Source: Streptomyces qaidamensis
Lineage (GTDB): Bacteria; Actinomycetota; Actinomycetes; Streptomycetales; Streptomycetaceae
Length of the DNA: 64,000 nucleotides
Direction: 5' to 3'
Assembly (NCBI RefSeq): GCF_001611795.1
Contig: NZ_CP015098.1
Coordinates: 9,019,373-9,083,372, forward strand
Below, in pieces: positions 1 through 9,323 of this stretch. A model generated the notes under the pieces. It saw nothing but the letters and a program-made list of their open reading frames with translations, was not told the origin of the DNA and did no database searches. Position 1 is the first letter of the stretch, and each line of letters starts with the position of its first letter. The translations under genes and the position numbers were made by a program.

Positions 1-228
1 GCCGGAGACGCTCATGCGGTCCTGGGACGCCGTCGCGTAGGCGTGGGACCGGCCGCCGCTGATGTAGTCGCCCTCGTCGCCGCCGAAGCTGAAGGTGCCC
101 TCGGCGACCGGCAGGGCGTGTGCTTCGGCACCGGAGAGCAGGCCGGTGGTGCCGGTGGCCGTGGCCAGTGCCAGCGCGAGGGTGGCGGTGGCACGGCCCA
201 GGACGCGTCTGGGCAGGCTGAGGTTCAT
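1..228 (-). CDS. Secreted protein, N-terminal part, cut by the window edge
   Basis: Reading leftward from an ATG at 228, the frame stays open to the edge (76 codons seen). The first ~38 residues form a typical Sec signal peptide: an N-terminal RR, then an Ala/Leu/Thr-rich core, then a likely cleavage site near AEAHA. The mature part begins with a Gly/Asp-rich stretch (TFSFGGDEGDYISGGRSHAY). I do not recognise the family, and the catalytic or binding part would lie beyond the edge. Confidence 0.6.
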   Translation of the reverse strand, partial: MNLSLPRRVLGRATATLALALATATGTTGLLSGAEAHALPVAEGTFSFGGDEGDYISGGRSHAYATASQDRMSVSG

Positions 229-427
229 GGATGTTCCCCCTGGTGAGATGACGTAAGCCCCCGTTCGCCGACGTGGTGCTTGCGCGCGCATGTGCCCGCT
301 TGTCCGCACGCTCCGTCGGCGAGGTGAGTCTGCCAACCAGAATGATCTGCGACAACTGCGTTTCAGGTGTGATGAGTTGATGTTTCAGCCAACACCTGGT
401 GCCAGGTCTGACAAGCGGGACGGAGGT

Positions 428-1936
428 TCAGTGCTCGCAGAGGGAGAACTCTCGTTCGTAGAGCTGCTCGTTGTGTTCGTCGACGAAGAACTTGCGTTCC
501 TGCATGAGCTGTTCGCGGTGGTTCTTGGCCTGTTCGAGCGTCATCGTCGAGGTGTCGGACCATGGTTGTTGCGGGGGTACATCGGAGGTCGAGACGATCG
601 TTTCCGATGGGTCGACCAGGAAGAACGCGAGAATCTTGCGGTACCCCGGGCGGGTGGGGTCCTTGAGCCGGAATGTGTCGACCCGGTGTTGCAGGATGTT
701 CGGGAACGCAAGGCAGCGGCCCGCTGGAGTCGGTGCCGATCCCAGCATCTGGTTCAGCGCGTCTTCGTCCTCCAGGCCATAGACCTCACGCAGGCCGTTG
801 TCGTCGTTCTGCTCGTAATCCGGGTCATCGAGTGCCGCCCGGAAACTCAGCCGGCTTTCGGTGATGTTCTCGCTGTCCCAGTAGTAGATGCCGGTGGATA
901 CGATCCGCTCGTTCAGCATTCCCTCGACATGCCAGGATCCGCCGCGGTACTCGGGCTTGTCCGGGGTGAGGTGGATGGTGGCGAGCTTGACGATGACCTG
1001 GAGACGGCGGCCGCGCAGATGGACCCGGGCGGATGCGTCGGGCCGCTCGGGCGGGGTGAAGGCCGGAGCGTCGGGGAGGACGGGGCGGCGGTTTTCCCAC
1101 CAGTCGTCCTGGGCCACTTCCCAGGCACGGAGGGCTTCGGCATAGGCCCCGTCATCGCCATAGGAAGCTTTGTCTGGATGCTCCGGCTCCGAGTCGTACC
1201 AGCCGTAGGGATCGGCCTCGATCCGCAGGGGCCGCGGATGGCGCAGATCGGTGAGCACGTTCTCCAGCAGCGGGAGCATGCGCGCGAACAAGTCCGGCAG
1301 GACGCCGGCCAGTTCGTGGTGATGCTCGGGGTGGACGTTGTTGACGTACGAGGCGAAGGCGACCTCGCCGTCGGCACTGACGTCGACGTCCGTGGGCAGC
1401 CACTGGAATTTCTCCGAGAACTCGTACTTCGAGTAGCGGTTCGTCGGGTTCTGCCAAGCCCGCTCGGGCGCGTCGCTCACCCCTCTCACCAGGCAGAACA
1501 GCGAGGGGTGAACCAGATCCAGTACCTGGCCGTCGGATCCGGGATGCCAGTCCAGTTCCGCTTCGGGGACCTGTTCCAGCACCTGGACCGCCTTGTGGAG
1601 CCGCGATCTGAGCGTGTCGTCGACCAACGCGTCCGACTGCCACACCCCGTCGACGGCGGACACCTCGACGCCGGTTCGGCCGTCTCTCAGCGCGGCGTAA
1701 TGCGCGAGTTCGTCCAGCACGTAGCGAACTTGCGCTTCTGTGAGGCCCTGGGCGATCGCTTCGTGTGTCCACCTCGCGACGATGCCGGCATCGTTCATCT
1801 TGTCGAACCACCCCGGCTTCGCCCGGATGTGTGCGCTGCACTGCATCATCTGGAGTTCCCGCAGCGTTCGCGGTGGCGTGAACGATATGGACTGGGAAGC
1901 ATGGAAGGGCAAGGGGAAAGCGGACAACCCGGTCAA
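428..1936 (-). CDS. DUF4246 family protein
   Basis: This is a 502-residue soluble protein. The segment YRGGSWHVEGMLNERIVSTG followed by IYYWDSENITESRLSFR is characteristic of DUF4246, a family common in fungi and found in some Streptomyces. Around residues 320-460 the order of a His-x-Glu pair (WHVEG), a later FPNILQHRV and a final GYRKILAFFLVDP is what a double-stranded beta-helix Fe(II)/2-oxoglutarate oxygenase would show: HxE, distal His, then Arg for 2OG. Family membership is from recognition; the oxygenase role is my inference. No signal peptide or membrane segment is seen. The gene stands alone, convergent with nothing and 106 bp downstream of the oxidoreductase gene on the same strand. 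Confidence 0.8.
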   Translation of the reverse strand: MTGLSAFPLPFHASQSISFTPPRTLRELQMMQCSAHIRAKPGWFDKMNDAGIVARWTHEAIAQGLTEAQVRYVLDELAHYAALRDGRTGVEVSAVDGVWQSDALVDDTLRSRLHKAVQVLEQVPEAELDWHPGSDGQVLDLVHPSLFCLVRGVSDAPERAWQNPTNRYSKYEFSEKFQWLPTDVDVSADGEVAFASYVNNVHPEHHHELAGVLPDLFARMLPLLENVLTDLRHPRPLRIEADPYGWYDSEPEHPDKASYGDDGAYAEALRAWEVAQDDWWENRRPVLPDAPAFTPPERPDASARVHLRGRRLQVIVKLATIHLTPDKPEYRGGSWHVEGMLNERIVSTGIYYWDSENITESRLSFRAALDDPDYEQNDDNGLREVYGLEDEDALNQMLGSAPTPAGRCLAFPNILQHRVDTFRLKDPTRPGYRKILAFFLVDPSETIVSTSDVPPQQPWSDTSTMTLEQAKNHREQLMQERKFFVDEHNEQLYEREFSLCEH

Positions 1937-2042
1937 TTCTCTTGATCCTCACGGTCGGTGCGCGGTGGCCGGAAGGATACGTCAGCGGACTGACACTCCT
2001 GCCGTGGACAGGGCGCCAGGGCGGTCGGGATCGTGCACCGGG

Positions 2043-4355
2043 TCAGGCGGTTCCGGGCTGCGTCCGGTCGAGGGCGGGTTCGAGGCGCACGACGATGCCC
2101 TTCGACGTGGGCTGGTTGCTGATGTCGGCGACGCTGTCGAGCGGCACCAGAACGTTCGTCTCCGGGTAGTAGGCGGCGGCCGATCCCTTGGCGGCCGGGT
2201 AGGGCACGACCTCGAAGTTCGCGGCCCGGCGCTCGGAGCCGTCGGCCCAGACGCTCACCAGGTCGACGTGATCGCCCTGAGCGAGGCCGAGTTCGGTCAG
2301 GTCGGCCGGGTTGACGAGCACGACGTGGCGACTGCCGTGGATGCCGCGGTAGCGGTCGCTGTTGGTGTAGGGGACGGTGTTCCACTGGTCGTGCGAACGC
2401 AGCGTCTGCAACAGCAGGTGTCCCTCGGGTGCCCGGGGGACCACGCGCTCGTTGCTGGTGAACAGGGCCTTGCCGACCTTGTTGTTGTAGACGCCCTCGT
2501 TGACCGGGTTGGGCAGTTGGAAGCCTCCAGGGCGAGTCACGCGTGCGTTGAAGTCGTGGAAGCCCGGCACGATGCGGGAGATGCGGTCGCGGATGGTGCT
2601 GTAGTCACCCTCGAACGTGTCCCAGGGGATGTCCGCCTTGCCGTCCAGGGTGCGGCGGGCGAGCCGGCACAGGATGGCGACCTCGCTGAGCAGCAGCGGG
2701 GAGGCCGGTTCGAGGCGGCCCTGGGAGGTGTGCACCTCGCTCATCGAGTTCTCGACGGTGACGAACTGCTCGCCGTCGGCCTGCACGTCACGCTCGGTAC
2801 GCCCCAGGGTCGGCAGGATCAGCGCGGTGTCGCCGCAGACGGTGTGCGAGCGGTTGAGCTTGGTGGAGATGTGAGCGGTCAGCCGGCACGAGCGCATCGC
2901 CTCCTCGGTGACCTCGCTGTCGGGAGCGGCGCGGACGAAGTTGCCGGCCAGGGCGAGGAAGACCTTGGCGCGGCCCTCGCGCATCGCCCTGATCGAGTCC
3001 ACCGAGTCCAGTCCGTGCGGGCGCGGCGGGTCGAAGCCGAACTCCTTCTGCAGAGCGTCGAGGAACGTGTCCGGCATCTGCTCCCAGATGCCCATCGTGC
3101 GGTCGCCCTGGACGTTGCTGTGGCCGCGTACCGGGCAGGCGCCGGTACCGGCGCGCCCCAGGTTGCCGCGCAGCATCAGGAAGTTGACGATCTCCCGGAC
3201 GGTGGGCACGCCGTGCTTGTGCTGGGTGATGCCCATCGCCCAGCAGACGATGACCCGCTTGCTGTTCAGGACCTCGTCGCGGACCTTCTCGATCGCCTCA
3301 CGGCTCAGCCCGGTCGCCGTGTGCACGTCGTCCCAGTCGACGGTGCGGGCGTGCCGGGCGAACTCCTCGAAGCCGGTGGTGTGGGCGTCGATGAAGTCGT
3401 GGTCCAGGACGGTGCCGGGCGCCGCGTCCTCGGCCTCCAGCAGAAGGCGATTGAGGGCCTGGAACAGGGCGAGGTCGCCGCCGGGCTTGATGTGCAGGAA
3501 GCGGTCGGCGATCTGCGTGCCGCGTCCGAGGATCGCGCTCGGCTTCTGCGGGTTCTTGAAGCGTCGCAGCCCGGCTTCCGGCAGCGGATTGACCGCCACG
3601 ATCCGGCAGCCGTTGTGCTTGGCCTCCTCCAGGGCGCTGAGCTGGCGCGGGTGGTTACTGCCAGGGTTCTGCCCGACCAGGAAGATCAGATCGGCGTGGT
3701 GGAGGTCGGTGAGGCCGACGGTGCCCTTGCCGGTGCCCAGCGTCTCGCTCAGGGCGAAGCCGCTGGACTCGTGGCACATGTTGCTGCAGTCGGGCAGATT
3801 GTTGGTGCCGAAGGCACGGGCGAAGAGCTGCAGAACGAAGGCGGCCTCGTTGCTGGCGCGGCCGGAGGTGTAGAAGACGGCCTCGTCGGGGGAGTCCAGC
3901 GCGGTCAGTTCCTGCGCGAGGACGCCCAGGGCGTCGTTCCAGCTGATGGGCTCGTAGTGCTCCGAACCGGGCCGTTTGATCATCGGCTCGGTGAGCCGGC
4001 CCTGCTGGTTGAGCCACATGTCGGAGCGGGCGGCGAGATCGGAAACGCTGTGCTCACGGAAGAAGTCGGCGGTGATCCGGCGCGTGGTGGCCTCGTCGTT
4101 GATGTGCTTGGCGCCGTTCTCGCAGTACTCGTTGCGATGACGCCGGCCCGGGGCCGGGTCAGCCCACGCGCAGCCGGGACAGTCGACCCCGCCCACCTGG
4201 TTCATGGCGAGCAGGTCCACCCCGGTCTTGCGCGGGGAGGTCTGCTCCAGGGAGTACTCCAACGCGTGCACGACCGCGGGGACGCCGGCCGCCCACTTCT
4301 TCGGCGGTGTCACGGAGAGGGTGGTCTCCGGCTCCTCACCGGGCGGGTTCTGCAT
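2043..4355 (-). CDS. YdeP/FdhF-type molybdopterin oxidoreductase
   Basis: The 770-residue protein belongs to the formate-dehydrogenase-alpha-like YdeP family of the Mo-bisPGD superfamily. Visible landmarks are the N-terminal GGVDCPGCAW, the central SNMCHESSG around residue 190, the cofactor-binding GQNPGSNHPR, and a C-terminal molydopterin dinucleotide-binding domain with GIHGSRHVVLVNPADL. In this family the usual 4Fe-4S Cys motif is replaced by CPGC near residue 58 and the substrate is unsettled, so a true formate dehydrogenase is not claimed. The start at 4355 is preceded by a GAAAGG-type ribosome site. The length is normal for the family (about 760). It likely shares a transcript with the SRPBCC gene 36 bp upstream. 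Confidence 0.88.
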   Translation of the reverse strand: MQNPPGEEPETTLSVTPPKKWAAGVPAVVHALEYSLEQTSPRKTGVDLLAMNQVGGVDCPGCAWADPAPGRRHRNEYCENGAKHINDEATTRRITADFFREHSVSDLAARSDMWLNQQGRLTEPMIKRPGSEHYEPISWNDALGVLAQELTALDSPDEAVFYTSGRASNEAAFVLQLFARAFGTNNLPDCSNMCHESSGFALSETLGTGKGTVGLTDLHHADLIFLVGQNPGSNHPRQLSALEEAKHNGCRIVAVNPLPEAGLRRFKNPQKPSAILGRGTQIADRFLHIKPGGDLALFQALNRLLLEAEDAAPGTVLDHDFIDAHTTGFEEFARHARTVDWDDVHTATGLSREAIEKVRDEVLNSKRVIVCWAMGITQHKHGVPTVREIVNFLMLRGNLGRAGTGACPVRGHSNVQGDRTMGIWEQMPDTFLDALQKEFGFDPPRPHGLDSVDSIRAMREGRAKVFLALAGNFVRAAPDSEVTEEAMRSCRLTAHISTKLNRSHTVCGDTALILPTLGRTERDVQADGEQFVTVENSMSEVHTSQGRLEPASPLLLSEVAILCRLARRTLDGKADIPWDTFEGDYSTIRDRISRIVPGFHDFNARVTRPGGFQLPNPVNEGVYNNKVGKALFTSNERVVPRAPEGHLLLQTLRSHDQWNTVPYTNSDRYRGIHGSRHVVLVNPADLTELGLAQGDHVDLVSVWADGSERRAANFEVVPYPAAKGSAAAYYPETNVLVPLDSVADISNQPTSKGIVVRLEPALDRTQPGTA

Positions 4356-4391
4356 CGCTTCGCCTTTCTCTCACCGGGTCCGGCACGCCGG

Positions 4392-5012
4392 TCAGCCGAC
4401 GGGCCACTGGGCCACACGGCTCCTGGGCGGTTCCGGATGGTCGTGCTGCACGCGGCCGTTGCGGATCGTGCCGCGCCAGGCCCCGCCCTCCTGCCCCAGT
4501 CCTTCGATGAACTGCTTGAAGTTCATGAGCTCCCCGCGCACCAACCGGGCCGTCAGCCGCACGGCCCTGGACGAGCGGGTGAGGATCCTCGCGGCTCCCC
4601 GCGGTTCCAGGAGCATCCGGACAGTGATCGCGGTGCCGCCGGACTCCGTCGGCCTGAACTCGACCTCGCCCTGGTGGGAGGGGGTCTGCTCCAGGCCGCG
4701 CCAGGCCACGTAGGCGTCGGGGTCCTGCTCCACGATCTCGACCGCGAAGCGGTGGCGCAGGGGTCCGTAGCCGATGGTCCAGGCGGTCACGGTGGGCCTG
4801 ATCTGCTCGACGCCGCGCACCGCTGTCGAGAACCGCGGGAAGGCCTTGAACTGCGTCCACTGGTTGTACGCCGTCCGCACCGGCACCGCGACCTCGACCG
4901 TCTCCTCGACGTGCCGCTCCCGCAGCGAACGGTGGCGCCTGACGCCGTCACCGTCCGTGCGCATGCCCGGCGTGTTCGGCACGGCCTGCTGGGCGTCGTC
5001 CTTGTGCGCCAT
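4392..5012 (-). CDS. SRPBCC (START-like) family protein
   Basis: This predicted 206-residue protein has a polyketide cyclase/START-like fold. VEVAVPVRTAYNQWTQFKAF leads into FPRFSTAVRGVEQI, the usual opening helix-strand of the family, and FRPTESGGTAITVRMLLEP is a mid-domain strand pair. The frame is open another 84 codons upstream, but the ATG at 5012 (MAHKDD) has an AGAGAG ribosome site and starts where family similarity begins. It lies 36 bp upstream of the molybdopterin oxidoreductase, probably one transcript. Such proteins bind small hydrophobic ligands or act as cyclases or aromatases; no ligand can be read from sequence. Confidence 0.8.
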   Translation of the reverse strand: MAHKDDAQQAVPNTPGMRTDGDGVRRHRSLRERHVEETVEVAVPVRTAYNQWTQFKAFPRFSTAVRGVEQIRPTVTAWTIGYGPLRHRFAVEIVEQDPDAYVAWRGLEQTPSHQGEVEFRPTESGGTAITVRMLLEPRGAARILTRSSRAVRLTARLVRGELMNFKQFIEGLGQEGGAWRGTIRNGRVQHDHPEPPRSRVAQWPVG

Positions 5013-6098
5013 CGTGGTCTCTCTTCCGGGGCGCGGGAGCCCGGCGTCCGGGCACCCGGCCTCCGCTCGTACGGCAGGTCTCTTCTCCCGGTTCCCCCAT
5101 CGTGCACGTCGAGTCGCCCCGGTGCCTGCCGGGGCGGGCCCGCTCACGAGACCGTTCTGGGGCGGCTGAGGCCGCTGAGGCAAGGGGCGCCCAGATGTGC
5201 GCCCGAGGCAGGCTGCCCGCACTTCGCGCTCGCCAGGACGTCCGCATGCACGCCCTCGGACCACCCGCTACCGTGGGTTACGTGCGTTGCGCCGGCCCGC
5301 CCCGGCGTCCCACGGGAGGCCCGGGCGGTGGGACCGTAGCTTCCGCGGACCAGATGACCTCGCCGCTCGAAGTACGAGAGATGGCACTGAGCCGAGCCCT
5401 TTCCAGGTGGCGAATGCAGGCGGTGTCCGGCGAGGCGGGCGGGGCGGCCCCGGGGGCCCATCTCAGCCTCCAGATCTCGGGGGCGCTCTCAGGTCGCCCT
5501 CGCCGCCTTCCGTAACACCGCCCCCGGCACACCCCCGATCGGCTGCGTGCTGGACTGGTTCGCCCTCCTGTGGGCCGAGTCCATCATCGCCCTTTGCCTG
5601 ATCACCGTGGTGATCACGGGCGCCGACAAGGCCCTTCACCAGGCTGCGCCCCCCACATAGTCCTCTGCTGCACTGGGCCGGCCAGACCCGCGGTCAGGCA
5701 TATACGGCGGCAGGCCAGGATCGGTGGTTTCCGGCGCGAGGGCATCCGCGTCCGACACCGTGAGTCCGAGGTCCCGGTCAGGAAGGCACCCAGCCGGTAG
5801 GCGCCGCCCTGACCTGGCCGCGTCCGCCCTGCTTCATGTGCGGGCACGGTGCCGGTGCTGTGCTGACCGCCTACGGGCCAGGACCGGGACGGACAGCGGT
5901 TCCTCGTCGCGCCGCGCAGCACCTGCTCGGCGGATGTGGAGCCACCGCCGCTCCCTGCGCAGGGTCCACGTCGGCGTCGGCAAGGGATGCGGTGCTGCAC
6001 TTCTTGGGCGGAGGCCGCCTGCGCTCGGTGGCGGGTGGCCGGTGGCCGGTGGCCGGTGGCCGAGCGTGCATCGCGCGGAGCGGGGGACACGAGGCGGT
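5013..6098. other. Long intergenic region with a possible decayed gene
   Basis: No convincing intact gene is seen in about 1.1 kb. A plus-strand stretch around 5490-5660 reads AFRNTAPGTPPIGCVLDW followed by a hydrophobic helix (WAESIIALCLITVVITG) and a stop at 5658. It has no start in frame, so it may be the 3' end of a decayed membrane-protein gene. A four-copy 7-bp repeat lies at 6034-6061 just before the permease gene. Confidence 0.35.
6034..6061. repeat. Four tandem copies of GGTGGCC
   Basis: Four perfect 7-bp units (GGTGGCC) follow one another without spacers, ending 37 bp before the start of the APC permease gene. The array is short enough to be slippage-prone. No function is evident. 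Confidence 0.9.
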
Positions 6099-7490
6099 AT
6101 GGCGAGAAGAGTCGGGAACAGCGCGTCGGCGGAGTCGGTGGAACAGGGCGGGGCACAGGAGGGAACGGCGCTCAGGCGCGCCCTGACGACCCCGCTGCTG
6201 TACTTCTTCATTCTGGGCGACGTGCTCGGCGCCGGCGTGTACGTCCTGATCGGCCAGGTCGCGGCAGACGCCGGGGGAGCGGTGTGGGTGCCGCTGGTCG
6301 TCGCGCTACTGCTGGCCTTGCTCACCGCTGCCTCCTACGCCGAGCTGGCGACGAAGTATCCGCGGGCGGGCGGAGCCTCCCACTACACGACCCGCGCTTT
6401 CGGACCGTTCGCAGGATTCATCGCGGGCTTCTGCATGCTGGCCGCCGGCGTCGTCTCCGTGGCCGCTCTTGCCCGCGGCTTCGGCGGCGACTACTTGTCG
6501 GCCTTCGTGACACTGCCGGTGGGACTCGTGGCCGTGCTGTTCCTGGCCTTGCTCGCCCTGGTGAATGCGCGGGGCATCAAGGAGTCGACCCGCGCCAACG
6601 TCGTCGCCACCGTCATCGAGGTGGGCGGGCTGGTCGTCATCGTCGTCCTCGGCGCGTGGCTGCTGCTTCGCGGTGACGGCGACGTCGGACGGCTCGTGCA
6701 GCTGGGCACACCGGAGAAGGGGGCAGCGGCGGCCGTGCTGAGCGGCTCGGTACTGGCGTACTACTCCTTTGTCGGGTTCGAGACCTCGGTGAACGTCGCC
6801 GAGGAGACCCGCGACCCGCGGCGATCCTATCCGCGGGCCCTGTTCGGGGCCCTCGCCACCGCCGGAGCCGTGTACGTGCTGGTGGGCATCGCCGCGTCCG
6901 CGGCGGTACCGACCGCCCGGCTGGCCGGGTCGAGCGGGCCGCTGCTGGAGGTCGTGGAGGAGGCAGGCGGCGTGCCGTCCCGCCTGTTCAGCGCCATCGC
7001 GCTCGTCGCCGTGGCCAACGGCGCGCTGCTCACCGGCATCATGTCCTCACGCCTGGCCTACGGTATGGCGAAGGACGGGCTGCTGCCCGCCGCGCTCACC
7101 AAGGTGCTGCCGGGCCGTCGCACACCGTGGGCCTCGATCGCGGTCACGACGCTGCTGGCGATGCTGCTGTCGCTCACCGGCAGCGTCGCGACCCTGGCTT
7201 CCACGCTTGTTCTGTTGTTGCTGCTCGTCTTCCTCATGGTCAACACGGCGGTGCTGGTCCTTCGCCGGGACCCGGGCGAGGCCGACCACTTCCGGGCCCC
7301 AACCGCACTGCCCTTGCTCGGCATCGCGTCCTGTGTCGTGCTTGCCACGCAGATCGAGGCACAGGTGTGGCTGCGCGGAATTGCGATCGTGGCCGTCGGT
7401 ACGGTGCTCGGCGCGCTCACCGTCGTGCAGCGAGACAGGAGGACCGACGAGGATGAGGACGGGGATGGGGATGGGGACGTGCGGGTGTAG
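6099..7490 (+). CDS. APC family amino acid permease
   Basis: The 463-residue protein carries the APC superfamily signature in its first membrane helix (FFILGDVLGAGVYVLIGQVA) and about twelve hydrophobic segments. The later YYSFVGFETSVNVAEETRDP is the conserved motif around helix 6 and the following loop. It should be a cytoplasmic-membrane importer or exchanger of amino acids or polyamines. The reading frame extends further upstream, but MARRVG at 6099 leaves a short cytoplasmic N-tail as in the family. The Asp/Glu/Gly-rich C-terminal tail (DEDEDGDGDGD) is unusual. It is convergent with the aldehyde dehydrogenase gene, 37 bp away. Confidence 0.88.
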   Translation: MARRVGNSASAESVEQGGAQEGTALRRALTTPLLYFFILGDVLGAGVYVLIGQVAADAGGAVWVPLVVALLLALLTAASYAELATKYPRAGGASHYTTRAFGPFAGFIAGFCMLAAGVVSVAALARGFGGDYLSAFVTLPVGLVAVLFLALLALVNARGIKESTRANVVATVIEVGGLVVIVVLGAWLLLRGDGDVGRLVQLGTPEKGAAAAVLSGSVLAYYSFVGFETSVNVAEETRDPRRSYPRALFGALATAGAVYVLVGIAASAAVPTARLAGSSGPLLEVVEEAGGVPSRLFSAIALVAVANGALLTGIMSSRLAYGMAKDGLLPAALTKVLPGRRTPWASIAVTTLLAMLLSLTGSVATLASTLVLLLLLVFLMVNTAVLVLRRDPGEADHFRAPTALPLLGIASCVVLATQIEAQVWLRGIAIVAVGTVLGALTVVQRDRRTDEDEDGDGDGDVRV

Positions 7491-7527
7491 CGGCGATCGA
7501 CCACCGGATCAATCCCGGCCGTGGCCG

Positions 7528-8850
7528 TCAGCGCAGCGGCTTGTCCAGAACCGCCTTGCGGTGGCTGAAGGTCTCGATGGAGTAGGGGCCGTGGTAGTTG
7601 CCCATGCCGCTCTCTCCCACCCCGCCGAACGGCAGGTCGGAGACGGTGAGATGAGCGAGCGGCAGGCCGTGGCCCAGGCCGCCCGAGGAGGTCTCGGCGG
7701 CGAACCGAAGCCGCGTCCTGTCGGACTCGCTGAAGACGTACAGGGCGAGCGGCTTGTCCCGGTCGTTGATGAAGTCGATCGCCTCGTCGAGGCCGGAGAC
7801 GGTGACGATCGGGAGGATGGGGCCGAAGATTTCCTCGCGCATGACGGGCGCGTCGGGGGCGACGTCGGCAAGGACGGTGGGCGCGATGTACTTCGCCGCG
7901 CGGTCGCTCGTGCCGCCCACTACAGTGCGGCCGGAGTCGAGCAGGCCGGTGAGCCGGTCGAAGTGACGTTCGTTGATGATCCGCCCGTACTCGCCGGAGG
8001 CTGCCGGGTCGCTGCCGTACAGCGCGTTCACGGCGTTCGCGAGCAGCGGTTCCAGAGCCGCCGCGGTATCCGGATCAGTCAGGACGTAGTCGGGGGCGAC
8101 GCAGGTCTGTCCGGCGTTCAGGAACTTGCCGCGGGTCAGCCGGTCCGCGACGACGGCCAGGTCGGTGTCGCGGTCGACGAACGCCGGTGACTTGCCGCCG
8201 AGTTCGAGGGTGACCGGGGTGAGGTGCTCGGCGGCGGCACGCAGCACGATACGGCCGACCGTGCCGTTGCCGGTGTAGAAGATGTGGTCGAAACGCTCGG
8301 CCAACAGGGCCGTGGTCTCGGGCACCCCGCCCTCCACCACGGCGACCGCGTCGGTGTCGAGGTACGCCGGCAGCAGCCGGGCCAGGACGGCGGACGTGGC
8401 GGGGGCCAGCTCGCTCGGCTTGGCGATCACCGCATTGCCGGCGGCCAGGGCACCGACCACGGGGGTGAGCAGGAGCTGGGCCGGGTAGTTCCAGGGCGCG
8501 ATGACCAGGACGACGCCGAGGGGATCGTACTGCGTCCAGACCGCCACGTCGGCGCCGAGGTGAGCCGGGGCCGGGGCGGGCTCCGGGCGCAGCCAGTCGG
8601 CGAGGTGGTCGAGGGTGTGGTCGATCTCGCGCACGGTGAAGTCGATCTCGGTTCGGAAGGCCTCTGTGGCGCTCTTGCCCAGGTCGGTGTGGAGAGCGGC
8701 TGCCAGGTCCGTGCCGTTCTCGGTGAGCATGTCCCGCAGTCGGCGCAATTGGGTCATGCGCCACTCGGCCGGCTTGGTCCGGCCGGTACGGAAGGTGGCG
8801 CGCAGGCGGGCGACGACAGCGGCGGGCTGCTCAGGGGCGGAGTGGTTCAC
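7528..8850 (-). CDS. Aldehyde dehydrogenase, class 3-like
   Basis: This 440-residue NAD(P)-dependent aldehyde dehydrogenase oxidises aldehydes to acids in the cytosol. It shows the Rossmann region VVLVIAPWNYPAQLLL, the general-base Glu in VTLELGGKSP, the catalytic Cys in NAGQTCVAPDY, and the C-terminal DLPFGGVGESGMGNYHG of class 3 enzymes. The segment SSGGLGHGLPLAHLTVSDLPF departs from the usual cofactor-side VNxxxxH pattern. The GTG start at 8850 is preceded by TGAGGT. The substrate is not predictable. It is convergent with the permease. Confidence 0.9.
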   Translation of the reverse strand: MNHSAPEQPAAVVARLRATFRTGRTKPAEWRMTQLRRLRDMLTENGTDLAAALHTDLGKSATEAFRTEIDFTVREIDHTLDHLADWLRPEPAPAPAHLGADVAVWTQYDPLGVVLVIAPWNYPAQLLLTPVVGALAAGNAVIAKPSELAPATSAVLARLLPAYLDTDAVAVVEGGVPETTALLAERFDHIFYTGNGTVGRIVLRAAAEHLTPVTLELGGKSPAFVDRDTDLAVVADRLTRGKFLNAGQTCVAPDYVLTDPDTAAALEPLLANAVNALYGSDPAASGEYGRIINERHFDRLTGLLDSGRTVVGGTSDRAAKYIAPTVLADVAPDAPVMREEIFGPILPIVTVSGLDEAIDFINDRDKPLALYVFSESDRTRLRFAAETSSGGLGHGLPLAHLTVSDLPFGGVGESGMGNYHGPYSIETFSHRKAVLDKPLR

Positions 8851-9323
8851 GAGTACCTCACAGGCTCACAGTCAGATGTATATACCAACCTTCTGCCCGC
8901 TCCCCTGCATTCCAGAGATTCCGTACCGCATCGGTGCCGTGTGTCACAACCGGCCGGGATGCACTGGGGCGGGCGATCTCCTGTGGGATGACGTGAGTTC
9001 CTTCTTCGACCCGGACGTCATGGGATCATTCGGGAGATCGGGCGGCGGCTGGGCATGCCCGTGCTGGTAGACCCGGAAGGTTTCGCAGACCGACAGGTCA
9101 GGTGACTGCGGCCGAGGCTGCGGTTCGAGGACGGTGCCGTCGAGGAGCGTCGCGAACAGCGCATCGGCCCGGCGGGGCGTCTGGCGAGGCAGAGCAGGGC
9201 CTGAGGGTGGTGCTCGCCCTGCTCGGAGAGGAATGGGCCCGTTTGAGTTGCTTCTGAACCTGAACGAGTGATGTCGGGGCGTTCGCCAGATCCAAGGCTC
9301 CTGGTCCGGTACTGCTGGGGGCT
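8851..9323. other. Intergenic region upstream of the IS630-type element, with a possible gene remnant
   Basis: On the minus strand, 8945-9240 holds an open frame reading RADALFATLLDGTVLEPQPR and ending VHPGRL before a TGA at 8945-8947. It has no start codon in context. It may be the 3' end of a gene cut by the arrival of the IS630-type element. The family is not recognised. The region also holds the promoter of the aldehyde dehydrogenase gene; no clear operator is seen. Confidence 0.3.

Noticed and set aside
1740..5339. A 1199-codon plus-strand open frame over the molybdopterin oxidoreductase and SRPBCC genes
   Set aside because: It is antisense to two well-supported genes; its protein is a string of Val/Gly/Asp/Leu with no domain, as expected for a shadow frame in high-GC DNA.
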